A stretch of DNA of 38,499 nt from Corynebacterium sp. ACRPO (GTDB taxonomy: Bacteria > Actinomycetota > Actinomycetes > Mycobacteriales > Mycobacteriaceae): contig NZ_JAKRNE010000019.1 in the NCBI RefSeq assembly GCF_022347205.1, forward strand, positions 1 to 38,499, given 5' to 3'. The notes beneath the pieces are model-generated. The model saw nothing but the letters and a program-made list of their open reading frames with translations. It was not told the origin of the DNA and did not search any database. Position 1 is the first letter of the stretch; each line of letters starts with the position of its first letter. The position numbers were made by a program, and so were the translations under genes. Below, piece by piece: positions 31,746-38,499 of the stretch.

Positions 31746-34004
31746 CTATAACCTGTAGTCCTCAACCAGCGATTTAAGTTGCTCCCATTCATCCTTACCT
31801 AATAGTCTTTGCACCATCAGTTCCAAATGCACTGGATCAAACAAATAGACGAATTTCAAAGTGGTGAATATAGCAGTGATGGACGAATGGCGGGTCCAAA
31901 GCGGATTATCTTTATTCAAATAGGAATGACAAAGCTCATTGATATTTCTTGCGAGGTTTGCAGGCAGCTTTTTCTGGGAAGTATTCCTCTTTAACATCTC
32001 GTCGACTCTGTGCCCAAATTTGTCATGGCCTGGTCTTTTAAACTCCGAAAAGACCTCCAAAACCTTTCTGCAGTAGTTGCCTACAAGCAGATCGATACTC
32101 TCGGATTCGGTGCCTCCCTGTATAGCGATGGCCGCGGAGCACACCTTATACAAGGAAAGCTCGTACTCCGTATCTAATTTCAAAGCTTCCTTGGACCAGG
32201 ATGTTACTACTGTTGAATAAGTCCCATCATCAGCACTCGGGCTTTTGTAAACTTCATAAACCGCTACGTTCGGGACTTTGCCAGCCCTTTCACTTCTATA
32301 TATCTTATTTCGAAACTGCGGTAACTTTTGTCGAAGGAATTCGCTACTATGAGTGAAAAAACAAACCGACAATGGTTTCACCTTAAGGTCATCAATCTTA
32401 CTATCGATTAACCTTGAGATGTTAGCCTGCCTAGTTTGATCGAGCTCCGAAGCTAAATCATCAAAAATTAGAACACTTTCACTAATAGTTTCTTTCCTGT
32501 GAGGTTCATACAAGGTAGAACAAAAATACAATAGAGCCACCAGCTTCTTTTCTCCCTCGGACAGAAAGGTAGCTTTTTTACCTAACCTTTTTAGCTCATA
32601 ATGTGATTCGTCCTCGGACTGCTCAACTGAAAGGTTGCCCTCCCCCAGCACTAATTCCAAGCCCTCTTCAATAAACTCAGCCACCCAGGCGGTAGTGGAC
32701 AATTTGCTTTGAGATTTCCTTAACTCAGCTTTCGCATCATTGAGATCTCGCTGCGCCTGTTCTACTGCACAATCCGCTACTTCTTGTTCCGCCTTGAGTT
32801 CGCTCCACCCCGCTCCGTCTTTGGAGCAGCAATGCACTTTTAGCTTTTCAACTGATTGAGCTTTTCTCTCTTCCAGATTGAGCCGATTCCTGTTCACGGT
32901 TGCTATCGACTCCACAAAATTCAGATAATCGGAAGATTGTTCAAAGCTTTCGCTGATTATGTTGGGACACACTACTTTGTCATTCGGATTATCGCGACGC
33001 TTTAAAGCACAGTTCCTAAATTCCTCAAGATTATTGATGTAGCCAGCGGCTGTACGCAAAACGTTGGTTTTAGAAATATCGAAGCTATCAACTTCATCTC
33101 CAGCATCTACTTGAAGTCTGCGAACATAATCAATCCATTCTTTTAGTCGTCGCAGAGACTCACCGGCAGAGTCGATCGCGGTCAGGACCTTATCATTTAG
33201 AGAATTTTCGGCCGCTACGATCGCGTTTTCCAACAATTCCAGACGGTCTTTGGTTACAGTGTTGCCACAGAACTTACATTCATCGCCTGCAGAGTGTTGG
33301 CCGAATCCCTCTTTTATCCATGAGTTCAAAACGATACTCCCCCTAGCTGAAACCGGTGTCTCAATTAGCTTCTTGAGTTCCTCTGTGGGGTGCCAGATCG
33401 ATCCAAAAGAAGGAATGTCGATCTGCGGCTGAGTTGCAGCATTTGCAATCTCTAGGAATTTGTCAACCTCGCTTGTGGACAGCGTCTCGTCAACGCCCTC
33501 GTTTAAAACTTCTTTGATTCGAGAACGGTTAAATCGACGCGGGCCCAAAGACTCGCAGCGGTCCTCCAGAGTCTTTCGAACTCCATTAAAGATCTTGTCT
33601 AGAGCTTGCCGTTCCTTCTGTTCAAGTTGTCTAACGTTCTCACTTTGATCAGTTAGGTTGTTCTGCTGCAGTTCTACTTTACGTGCAGCTTCTTCAATTT
33701 CTCTTTCGACTCCTGCAACGCCCTCACCAAAAGCTACGGTAGTGACTGCTGGAGCACTTCCTCCCTGAACAAATTCACCCACCGTATCGCGCATCCAATC
33801 TCCAGTGAACGCATATACGTACTTTGGTCCCGGTCCCGGCTCAAAAGTTACTTTTTCAGGCGCGGCTAGAATTTCACAGATGGTAGTTTTCCCCGAACCA
33901 TTGACACCGTAAAATAGCGTCTTAGATGCCAATTTCACGCCTTTTAGGGCATTAGTTGGTACTCCTCTTAGCTTTGGGCTGGCTGTAATTGAGAGCATCT
34001 CCAT
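31746..34004 (-). CDS. Stand-alone AAA_13-type ATPase with CxxC motif
   Basis: A 752-residue ABC/SMC-like ATPase of the AAA_13 group, which includes the anticodon nucleases RloC and PrrC. Walker A is LFYGVNGSGKTT (K39), the ABC signature is FLSEGEKKLVALLYF (about 478) and the Walker B is VLIFDDLASELD (about 515), with HSSEFLRQ after it as the H-loop. Two coiled-coil stretches flank C243-K-F-C246-G, a possible zinc hook or finger. The last 150 residues form a helical C-terminal domain not recognised. It is A+T-richer than all core genes around it, a sign of transfer. No partner gene overlaps it. RloC, or another single-protein phage defence, is the best guess; it is not proven. Confidence 0.85.
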   Translation of the reverse strand: MEMLSITASPKLRGVPTNALKGVKLASKTLFYGVNGSGKTTICEILAAPEKVTFEPGPGPKYVYAFTGDWMRDTVGEFVQGGSAPAVTTVAFGEGVAGVEREIEEAARKVELQQNNLTDQSENVRQLEQKERQALDKIFNGVRKTLEDRCESLGPRRFNRSRIKEVLNEGVDETLSTSEVDKFLEIANAATQPQIDIPSFGSIWHPTEELKKLIETPVSARGSIVLNSWIKEGFGQHSAGDECKFCGNTVTKDRLELLENAIVAAENSLNDKVLTAIDSAGESLRRLKEWIDYVRRLQVDAGDEVDSFDISKTNVLRTAAGYINNLEEFRNCALKRRDNPNDKVVCPNIISESFEQSSDYLNFVESIATVNRNRLNLEERKAQSVEKLKVHCCSKDGAGWSELKAEQEVADCAVEQAQRDLNDAKAELRKSQSKLSTTAWVAEFIEEGLELVLGEGNLSVEQSEDESHYELKRLGKKATFLSEGEKKLVALLYFCSTLYEPHRKETISESVLIFDDLASELDQTRQANISRLIDSKIDDLKVKPLSVCFFTHSSEFLRQKLPQFRNKIYRSERAGKVPNVAVYEVYKSPSADDGTYSTVVTSWSKEALKLDTEYELSLYKVCSAAIAIQGGTESESIDLLVGNYCRKVLEVFSEFKRPGHDKFGHRVDEMLKRNTSQKKLPANLARNINELCHSYLNKDNPLWTRHSSITAIFTTLKFVYLFDPVHLELMVQRLLGKDEWEQLKSLVEDYRL

Positions 34005-34284
34005 GATCGAAGTCTATCGAATATGGCGGTCGTCCCGAAAGAAATTTCCCAATAGACGAACTCCCAGCATTTCTCATTTCTTCGTTTCACGAGTTTTTGT
34101 TGTAACGCATCGAAACCTTACGGGAAGGGTCTTCCGCCCACACCTATTCCGCTAGGCAATCTTCGTGTTGAGTAGCCTGACGCGGCTGCCTAGACTCGGC
34201 GGCATCGAGGACAGGCTCGCTCATATTTGGCCAAATCGCAAATTCAAAGACCAAGATCCTGAGGTTACCCTCGCTTAGTGGGCA
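34005..34284. other. Intergenic region between the ATPase and an IS3 element
   Basis: No gene seen in 280 bases. It must hold the promoter of the reverse-strand ATPase and the left flank of the IS; no clear -10/-35 pair was found. Confidence 0.4.
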
Positions 34285-34319
34285 CCCTATTTGTACGGAT
34301 CTTGTGTCCGTAGGAGAGG

Positions 34320-34637
34320 ATGTTCATTGTGAGTCAACAGCGCAAGAAGTACACGCCGGAGTACCGGCGTGAAGCCGCGAACCTTGTAATCGAGTCGCAG
34401 CGCCCGATCGCTCATGTGGCTAAGGAGATCGGTGTTTCCGCCGGGCTTTTAGGCCGGTGGGTCAAACTCGAGCGTGAACGCCGAGGATCCTCGGATGGGA
34501 TGAGTGAGGCGGATCTTCGTGCTGAGAATGCTCGTCTGCGCCGTGAGTTGGCGGAAGCCAAGATGGATAATGAGTTCTTGTCAAAAGCGACAGCCTTCTT
34601 CGCCGCAAAGCAACGCGAGCAGAAAAGTTCGAATTAA
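34320..34637 (+). CDS. IS3-family OrfA (helix-turn-helix transposase subunit)
   Basis: 105 residues with the OrfA layout: KKYTPEYRREAANLVIES, the helix-turn-helix IAHVAKEIGVSAGLLGRWV, a leucine zipper (LRAENARLRRELAEAKMDNEFL) and the KATAFFAAKQ end. It binds the element's ends and is normally joined to OrfB by a -1 frameshift. ATG 34320 has AGGAGAGG upstream; GTG 34329 is also possible. Confidence 0.85.
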   Translation: MFIVSQQRKKYTPEYRREAANLVIESQRPIAHVAKEIGVSAGLLGRWVKLERERRGSSDGMSEADLRAENARLRRELAEAKMDNEFLSKATAFFAAKQREQKSSN

Positions 34638-35538
34638 TGCAGCCAGATCAAGGCGAATTTCAGTATCAAACGCATGGCACGGCTATTAAAAGTGTCTCGG
34701 TCTGGATACTACAAATGGGCTGATACGCAGCAGAAACGACTATCCGGAAAAGATAATCGTGCAACATTTTACGATGACGTTGACCGAAAGATTCATCAGA
34801 TCTGGAAAGACTCCGATGAGGTTTATGGTGCTCCCCGGATCACCGCAGAACTTACCGAGCGCTACCAGATCACCCTGAATCGCAAGACTGTGGCTAAGCG
34901 GATGCGCATGATGGGCATTGAAGGGATTTCACCGCGTGCCTTTGTCCCGGTGACAACGATTCAATCCAAGCGTAAGTCAGCTCTTCCTGACCTGGTCAAG
35001 CGCATGTTTGATACTGGTGAGCTCAACCGAGTGTGGATGTCGGATATTACCTACCTACGCACCAGCGAGGGATGGTTGTACTTATGTGCAGTCCGCGACG
35101 GCCATTCCCGCAGGGTGCTGGGATGGGCAATGGATAGCGTTCAAGATACATAACTAGTCGAACGGGCCCTGCGGATGGCGTATACGCTACGTGGTGACGT
35201 TCCTGACGGCCTAGTGTTTCACGCTGACCGCAGAACGCAATTTACCAGTGAGAAGCTCTGGAAGGTTTGCCGCAACCTAGGCATTGCACAGTCCGTGGGG
35301 CGTTACCTGTGTGTACTTCGATAACGCGATGGCTGAGTCATTCTTGTCGACGCTTAAAACCGAATTCTACAACCGTGAGCGCTGGCCAACCCGTGATGCC
35401 GCACGCAAGGCTGTTGCCTACTGGATTGAAGTCGTCTACAACTGCCGACGCCGGCACTCCGCACTCGCGATGGTTAGTCCTGTTGATTTTGAGAACCACA
35501 TTGCGCTAACCACCAGCAGTCAAGAAATAGCTGCCTAA
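34638..35538 (+). pseudogene. IS3-family OrfB (DDE integrase), inactivated
   Basis: The integrase domain is recognisable: MARLLKVSRSGYYKWA, YGAPRITAEL, VWMSDITYLRT (first Asp), VFHADRRTQFTS (second Asp) and FDNAMAESFLSTLKTEFYN (Glu). Three lesions break it: a base too many near 34652, where EKFELMQPD should run on to KANFSIKRMARLL; an in-frame TAA at 35151 in place of a Gln codon (QDTQL); and a frame change near 35300 before VYFDNAM. Confidence 0.85.
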
Positions 35539-35654
35539 CCATTAGGTAGCTCCACTACGTGTCCACGATTTGCAGGCAACCCCAAGGACGATTCAAACTT
35601 TCCAGGTTCTGGCCTAGGCTCGTCCGATCGTTTTCCTTTCCCTCTAAAGAAAAA

Positions 35655-35680
35655 GGACACCCTGCACAGGCGGATATCCT
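35655..35680 (-). terminator. Possible terminator of the Excalibur lipoprotein gene
   Basis: On the reverse strand AGGATATCCG...GGGTGTCCTTTTT can form an imperfect hairpin followed by five T. It begins 18 bases past the stop codon. Pairing is partial. Confidence 0.4.
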
Positions 35681-35697
35681 CTCAACTTTAGGCTCCT

Positions 35698-36210
35698 CTA
35701 TTCGCAGGCGACGCCGTCACCGTCTCGATCCAAATTCGAGCTATAGCCTGGTTGACCGGCATACAACGGCGCCGCACCTGCAGCGCGAGCGGCTGCACAA
35801 TTAGGGTAATAGCTGGCTGCTCCACCATCACCACCAGCCGATTCACCACCACCATTATTGATTGACTGCTGTTGAATCACTGGCGCGGGAGCAACGAATC
35901 CATGCACACCACCATCAGCATCCGGATCCGCATCCACGTTCATGTCTACTGCTTCTTCTGCTGCTTCGGCAGGACTTACCTGCGGATCCAGCGTTGGCTC
36001 CTCAAACTCAACTGGCGCAGTAGATTCCGGTGCTTGATTTAGCGTCGAGCTTTGGACACTTTCAGAAGCGGTAGTGGTTACCGTTGCGGTTTCTCGCACT
36101 GTAGTAGTTTCAGTGCTCTTCGTTTCATCGGCGTCGGAGCATTGACTGAGAAGAGAAGAGACGACAAAAAGAGCAGCGATGCCGCCTACGATTTTCTTAC
36201 CGGAGGCCAT
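35698..36210 (-). CDS. Lipoprotein with Excalibur calcium-binding domain
   Basis: A 170-residue lipoprotein: signal MASGKKIVGGIAALFVVSS, lipobox Cys24 (SLLSQC), a Thr/Ser/Glu-rich spacer to about 130, and a C-terminal Excalibur domain, YYPNCAAARAAG...PLYAGQPGYSSNLDRDGDGVACE, whose DRDGDGVAC is the calcium-binding loop with a disulphide. ATG 36210 has GGGGAA 6 bases upstream and places the signal correctly. Such proteins sit at the outer face of the membrane; the role is unknown. It is intact amid decayed genes. Confidence 0.88.
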   Translation of the reverse strand: MASGKKIVGGIAALFVVSSLLSQCSDADETKSTETTTVRETATVTTTASESVQSSTLNQAPESTAPVEFEEPTLDPQVSPAEAAEEAVDMNVDADPDADGGVHGFVAPAPVIQQQSINNGGGESAGGDGGAASYYPNCAAARAAGAAPLYAGQPGYSSNLDRDGDGVACE

Positions 36211-36395
36211 AATTTTCCCCAAGAAATGAGAGTGTATTTAATTGACACTTCAACTATAGCCTCGAGTGGCTCTCCCACCTATTTACATATACGTGATTTA
36301 GAGCTCATATTTTCGGTACCTAATACATTTTCCCCACTCTGATGAGTTTCTGCATGAATAGCTTTTTACCTCGTGGTCGGGACTTCCCCAAACCC

Positions 36396-36940
36396 CTACC
36401 CGGCCTGGCCCCGATACTTCTCCAGCAGGGCCTCCAGGTCGGTGAACAGAGCCGGACCCTACTTCGGGTTCCGAAGACCAAACTCGACGCTGGCGGGAAT
36501 AAAGCCGGCGGGATTGCCGAGATCATGGCGAATGCCATCATGGACCACAACGTGGACGGGTGGCCCTCGGAGATGAGGAGAGCGATGGCGTTGGTAAGCT
36601 GCACCTCCCCGCCCTTGCCGGGAGTAATACGGCGGAGAGCGCCAAAAATCGCGCGGTCCAAAAGGTGGCACCCCGTGGCCACCAAATTCGACGACGCGTC
36701 CTAGACCGCAGGCTTTTCCACCATGCCCACAACCTTCTTCACCCGATCATCGTCGGTGGCCTCCACATCAAGGACGCCATAATTCGCCACCTGCGACGGC
36801 TCCACCTCCACGGCCAACAACACCGAACTGCCATGCTCCTGGCCCACCCGAATCATCTCACTCATGACGACGTTGGGCGCAATAGCGCTATCCAGAAGTA
36901 TTACCGCGAAATAGTGCTCATCAACATCTAAGATTTCGCC
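36396..36940 (-). pseudogene. galU: Decayed galU (UTP-glucose-1-phosphate uridylyltransferase)
   Basis: On the reverse strand, over several frames, DVDEHYFAVILLDSAIAPNVV, VLLAVEVEPSQVANYGVLDV, KKVVGMVEKPAV, a stop, then LLDRAIFGALRRITPGKGGEV and QLTNAIALLISEGHP, VHVVVHDG, RHDLGNPAGFIPASVEFGL and EALLEKYRGQAG match the C-terminal two thirds of GalU in order. There is an in-frame stop after EKPAV and at least two frameshifts. A working galU must be elsewhere, since the enzyme is needed for cell-wall sugars. Confidence 0.85.
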
Positions 36941-36954
36941 CGCATCCTCTTCTA

Positions 36955-37096
36955 TCCTTTAGCCCCGGCCCCGTGTCGCGCAAAGCCTAGATCTACATCA
37001 CCGTGCGCTATTGGAACCTTATGCAAAGGAGGTTTGGGCTTTCCAGCAGCTGAATTCTCTAACCCGTTGTCTACGACGATTACTTCTTTAGCGGCC
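36955..37096 (-). pseudogene. Fragment of a family-2 glycosyltransferase (tentative)
   Basis: The reverse strand reads AAKEVIVVDNGLENSAA, then VPIAHGDVDLGFARHGAGAK. VIVVDNGSxD followed after some 25 residues by NxGFAxGxNxG is the nucleotide-sugar-binding pattern of GT2 glycosyltransferases (for example rhamnosyltransferases). The frame has a stop at both sides. It lies directly upstream of the galU remnant, suggesting a lost cell-surface sugar locus. Confidence 0.45.
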
Positions 37097-37253
37097 CTAA
37101 TTCACGGTTCCGCCTCCTCGTCGAGGTACATCACCAAAGCAGACCCCCAAAAACGCCTCAAACCATCTCTCGGTACTTTGCTCTCAAACCGAACAAACCC
37201 CACCTTGATGGCCAAAATTCCACCAAACCCCAGACACAGCAGAAGTCCCCACC

Positions 37254-37679
37254 CTACTCCTCCCCTCCCCTCTTCCTAGCTTCCCTACGCTCGCACCTTC
37301 GAGCACGTTTCGCTTTGCGAATGTCGACGACCCAACGCGGAACGAAAGGCCACGGAAGCGGGATCCCGAAACCACCTGTCATCCCGACAGCTCCGATAAA
37401 GACAGCTGTCAAGAACACAACCCGCAGCACTGAGTCGACAAACTCGGGAGGATTCATGCTTTCGACCAACCCCACGACACCGCCAACACCCATAATTAGC
37501 GAGCAGTAAGGATAATAGAAGAGGACGCCATCACTTTCAGCCCCTTCCCAGGCGCTTTCGTCGTACCACTGTTCCGATCGGGAATTCCTGCGCACCTCCA
37601 AGATGTAGTAGGTCCAGAAGAGCACCATGACTCGCACTAACCCGACGTATACGAGCAGCTCGGTAATATCCGCGTCCAT
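37254..37679 (-). CDS. Small hypothetical membrane protein
   Basis: 141 residues with three predicted membrane segments: TELLVYVGLVRVMVLFWTYYI, then FYYPYCSLIMGVGGVVGLV, then VLRVVFLTAVFIGAVGMTGG. A strongly basic tail follows (RKAKRARRCERREARKR). AGGAGG stands 9 bases before ATG 37679, which decides the start against a longer frame to 37763. No family was recognised. It is a rare intact gene in the decayed right end. Confidence 0.7.
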   Translation of the reverse strand: MDADITELLVYVGLVRVMVLFWTYYILEVRRNSRSEQWYDESAWEGAESDGVLFYYPYCSLIMGVGGVVGLVESMNPPEFVDSVLRVVFLTAVFIGAVGMTGGFGIPLPWPFVPRWVVDIRKAKRARRCERREARKRGGEE

Positions 37680-38400
37680 AGAATATGGCCTCCTGTGGCT
37701 GCTGGTGTCGGTATGCAATAAGACGCTACCAGCGCCCGCTGAGTAAGGCATGAGACTAAACAAAATACGTATGCAGAAAGCACGCCGGCCACGGAGAAGC
37801 CTATAGGCCCAAACATTTGTCGCGCCTGTAGTCCTGCGCCCTTAAGGCCTTTACCGTGCCCGACTTCCGCATCATCCGCGCCGCACAGACGCCCCCGCCT
37901 TCGCTCTGCCCACCATCGAGTCCTCTGCCACAGCCCCGCTTGCCGACGCCCCTTTCCACCCCGCCCACAACAACCCAGTACTTTTGAGCCGCAGTCCGCG
38001 CCCCACTCGCCCACGCAGTGGTGCACAATGTGGCCTACCTGACGCACGTCGCTTAGCACCGCCTCCCGCATAACCCCCTTCATCCGCACCGGCGCACCGC
38101 CCCTCCATGGGGCTGCCGCCCTGCGCCCGAAGAGATTCTGGCCCGTAGAGAAAACCAACGCCGGCGAATCGAAACTCCACAGCCACAGCCAAGCATGGCT
38201 GCGCCGCGGGAGTTCGTTAGAGCCGGAGAATAAAAGGAGCGGGCGCTTAGCGACGCCTCCCCAATCCCCTCTATCCCAATCCTGAATCCGAGATTTCCCA
38301 CATTTCCGCGCCTTCACTCGAGTCGCTAAAGAAGTCCCATTCACGCTCCTACATAGGCGAGGTTGAGGTCGATGGCGTTGAAGTGCCCCGAGTTTTGTTC
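37680..38400. other. Region without an intact gene
   Basis: 720 bases with only overlapping, GC-rich frames lacking ribosome sites. A reverse-strand piece (FNAIDLNLAYVGA, stop near 38350) looks like the end of an unrecognised protein. The stretch appears to be decayed coding sequence. Confidence 0.4.
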
Positions 38401-38499
38401 CTAGGCATTTGCCTTGATTTCTATTATTTCTTGCGGCGGGTTCTGCTTCCAAAAATCGGTTTCCACTTCGACTGGGGTTCGGTATCCCAAGCTTTGGTG
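38401..38499 (-). CDS. Transposase C-terminus (rest outside the window)
   Basis: The reverse strand enters at the window edge with HQSLGYRTPVEVETDFW and ends KANA before TAG. HQSLGYRTPxE is the standard end of IS3-family integrases (from YNxxRPHQSLGYRTP). It belongs to a different element from the one at position 1. Confidence 0.75.
   Translation of the reverse strand, partial: HQSLGYRTPVEVETDFWKQNPPQEIIEIKANA

Larger units (their letters stand above)
34285..35580 (+). mobile_element. IS3-family insertion sequence with broken orfB
   Basis: An element of about 1.3 kb with orfA, orfB and partly matching ends: TTGTACGGATCTTGTGTCCG on the left, and TTGCCTGCAAATCGTGGACA when the right end is read in reverse. 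Exact ends are approximate. orfB has three lesions, so the element cannot move without help. Confidence 0.75.

Noticed and set aside
36342..36704. Forward-strand open frames over the galU remnant
   Set aside because: The reverse strand carries unmistakable GalU blocks; the forward frames are shadows.
37637..38452. A 271-residue reverse frame at the right edge
   Set aside because: Trp/Arg/Gly/Cys-rich, no ribosome site, and it overlaps the start of a better-supported membrane protein gene.

Overview
The window is from a Corynebacterium chromosome, probably a commensal or skin species. This rests on gene content: a homodimeric-type pyruvate dehydrogenase E1 (aceE) next to a DUF3052 gene and an acyl carrier protein, an MscCG-type mechanosensitive channel with the fourth membrane segment and long tail typical of corynebacteria, a near-consensus RamB site, leaderless-looking starts and many short lipoproteins. 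Genus confidence is high; species cannot be told.

Layout. Positions 1-421: the right end of an IS3-family element lies next to a tRNA-Val gene. Positions 490-19850 are mostly ordinary core genome: DUF3052, aceE, an alpha/beta hydrolase divergent from an ACP/HAD-phosphatase pair, a serine hydrolase, Tat-exported PhoD, an Old Yellow Enzyme, a lipoprotein that converges on mscCG, a TRIC-family channel, a CAU-anticodon tRNA, another lipoprotein, a two-gene ascorbate-type PTS, a second copy of the first lipoprotein family, and ohr. From about 19.3 kb the region becomes accessory. It holds three ohr-derived sequences (one intact), a Fic-domain gene flanked by two copies of a paired-palindrome repeat, and a truncated zinc alcohol dehydrogenase.

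Positions 23157-29748 hold a complete four-gene Wadjet type I (JetABCD, equivalent to MksFEBG) plasmid-restriction operon. All four genes overlap. JetA/JetB/JetC form the SMC-like loop-extruding complex and JetD is the TOPRIM-containing nuclease subunit. Directly downstream are a DUF3800-like gene behind a perfect TATAAT, a short orphan ORF, an IS3 orfA remnant, a frameshifted remnant of a second diverged jetD, and on the other strand a 752-residue AAA_13-type ATPase with a CxxC motif that is visibly A+T-richer than its surroundings. This stretch reads as a defence island.

Positions 34.3-38.5 kb are decayed: an IS3 element with a broken orfB, an intact Excalibur-domain lipoprotein, remnants of galU and a family-2 glycosyltransferase, one intact small membrane protein, and the 3' end of another transposase at the right edge.

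The best candidates for something new are the Fic gene with its duplicated palindrome arrays, the stand-alone AAA_13 ATPase, the DUF3800-like gene behind Wadjet, and the fossil second JetD. The Wadjet system itself is known. All assignments come from reading the sequence; no database search was run.
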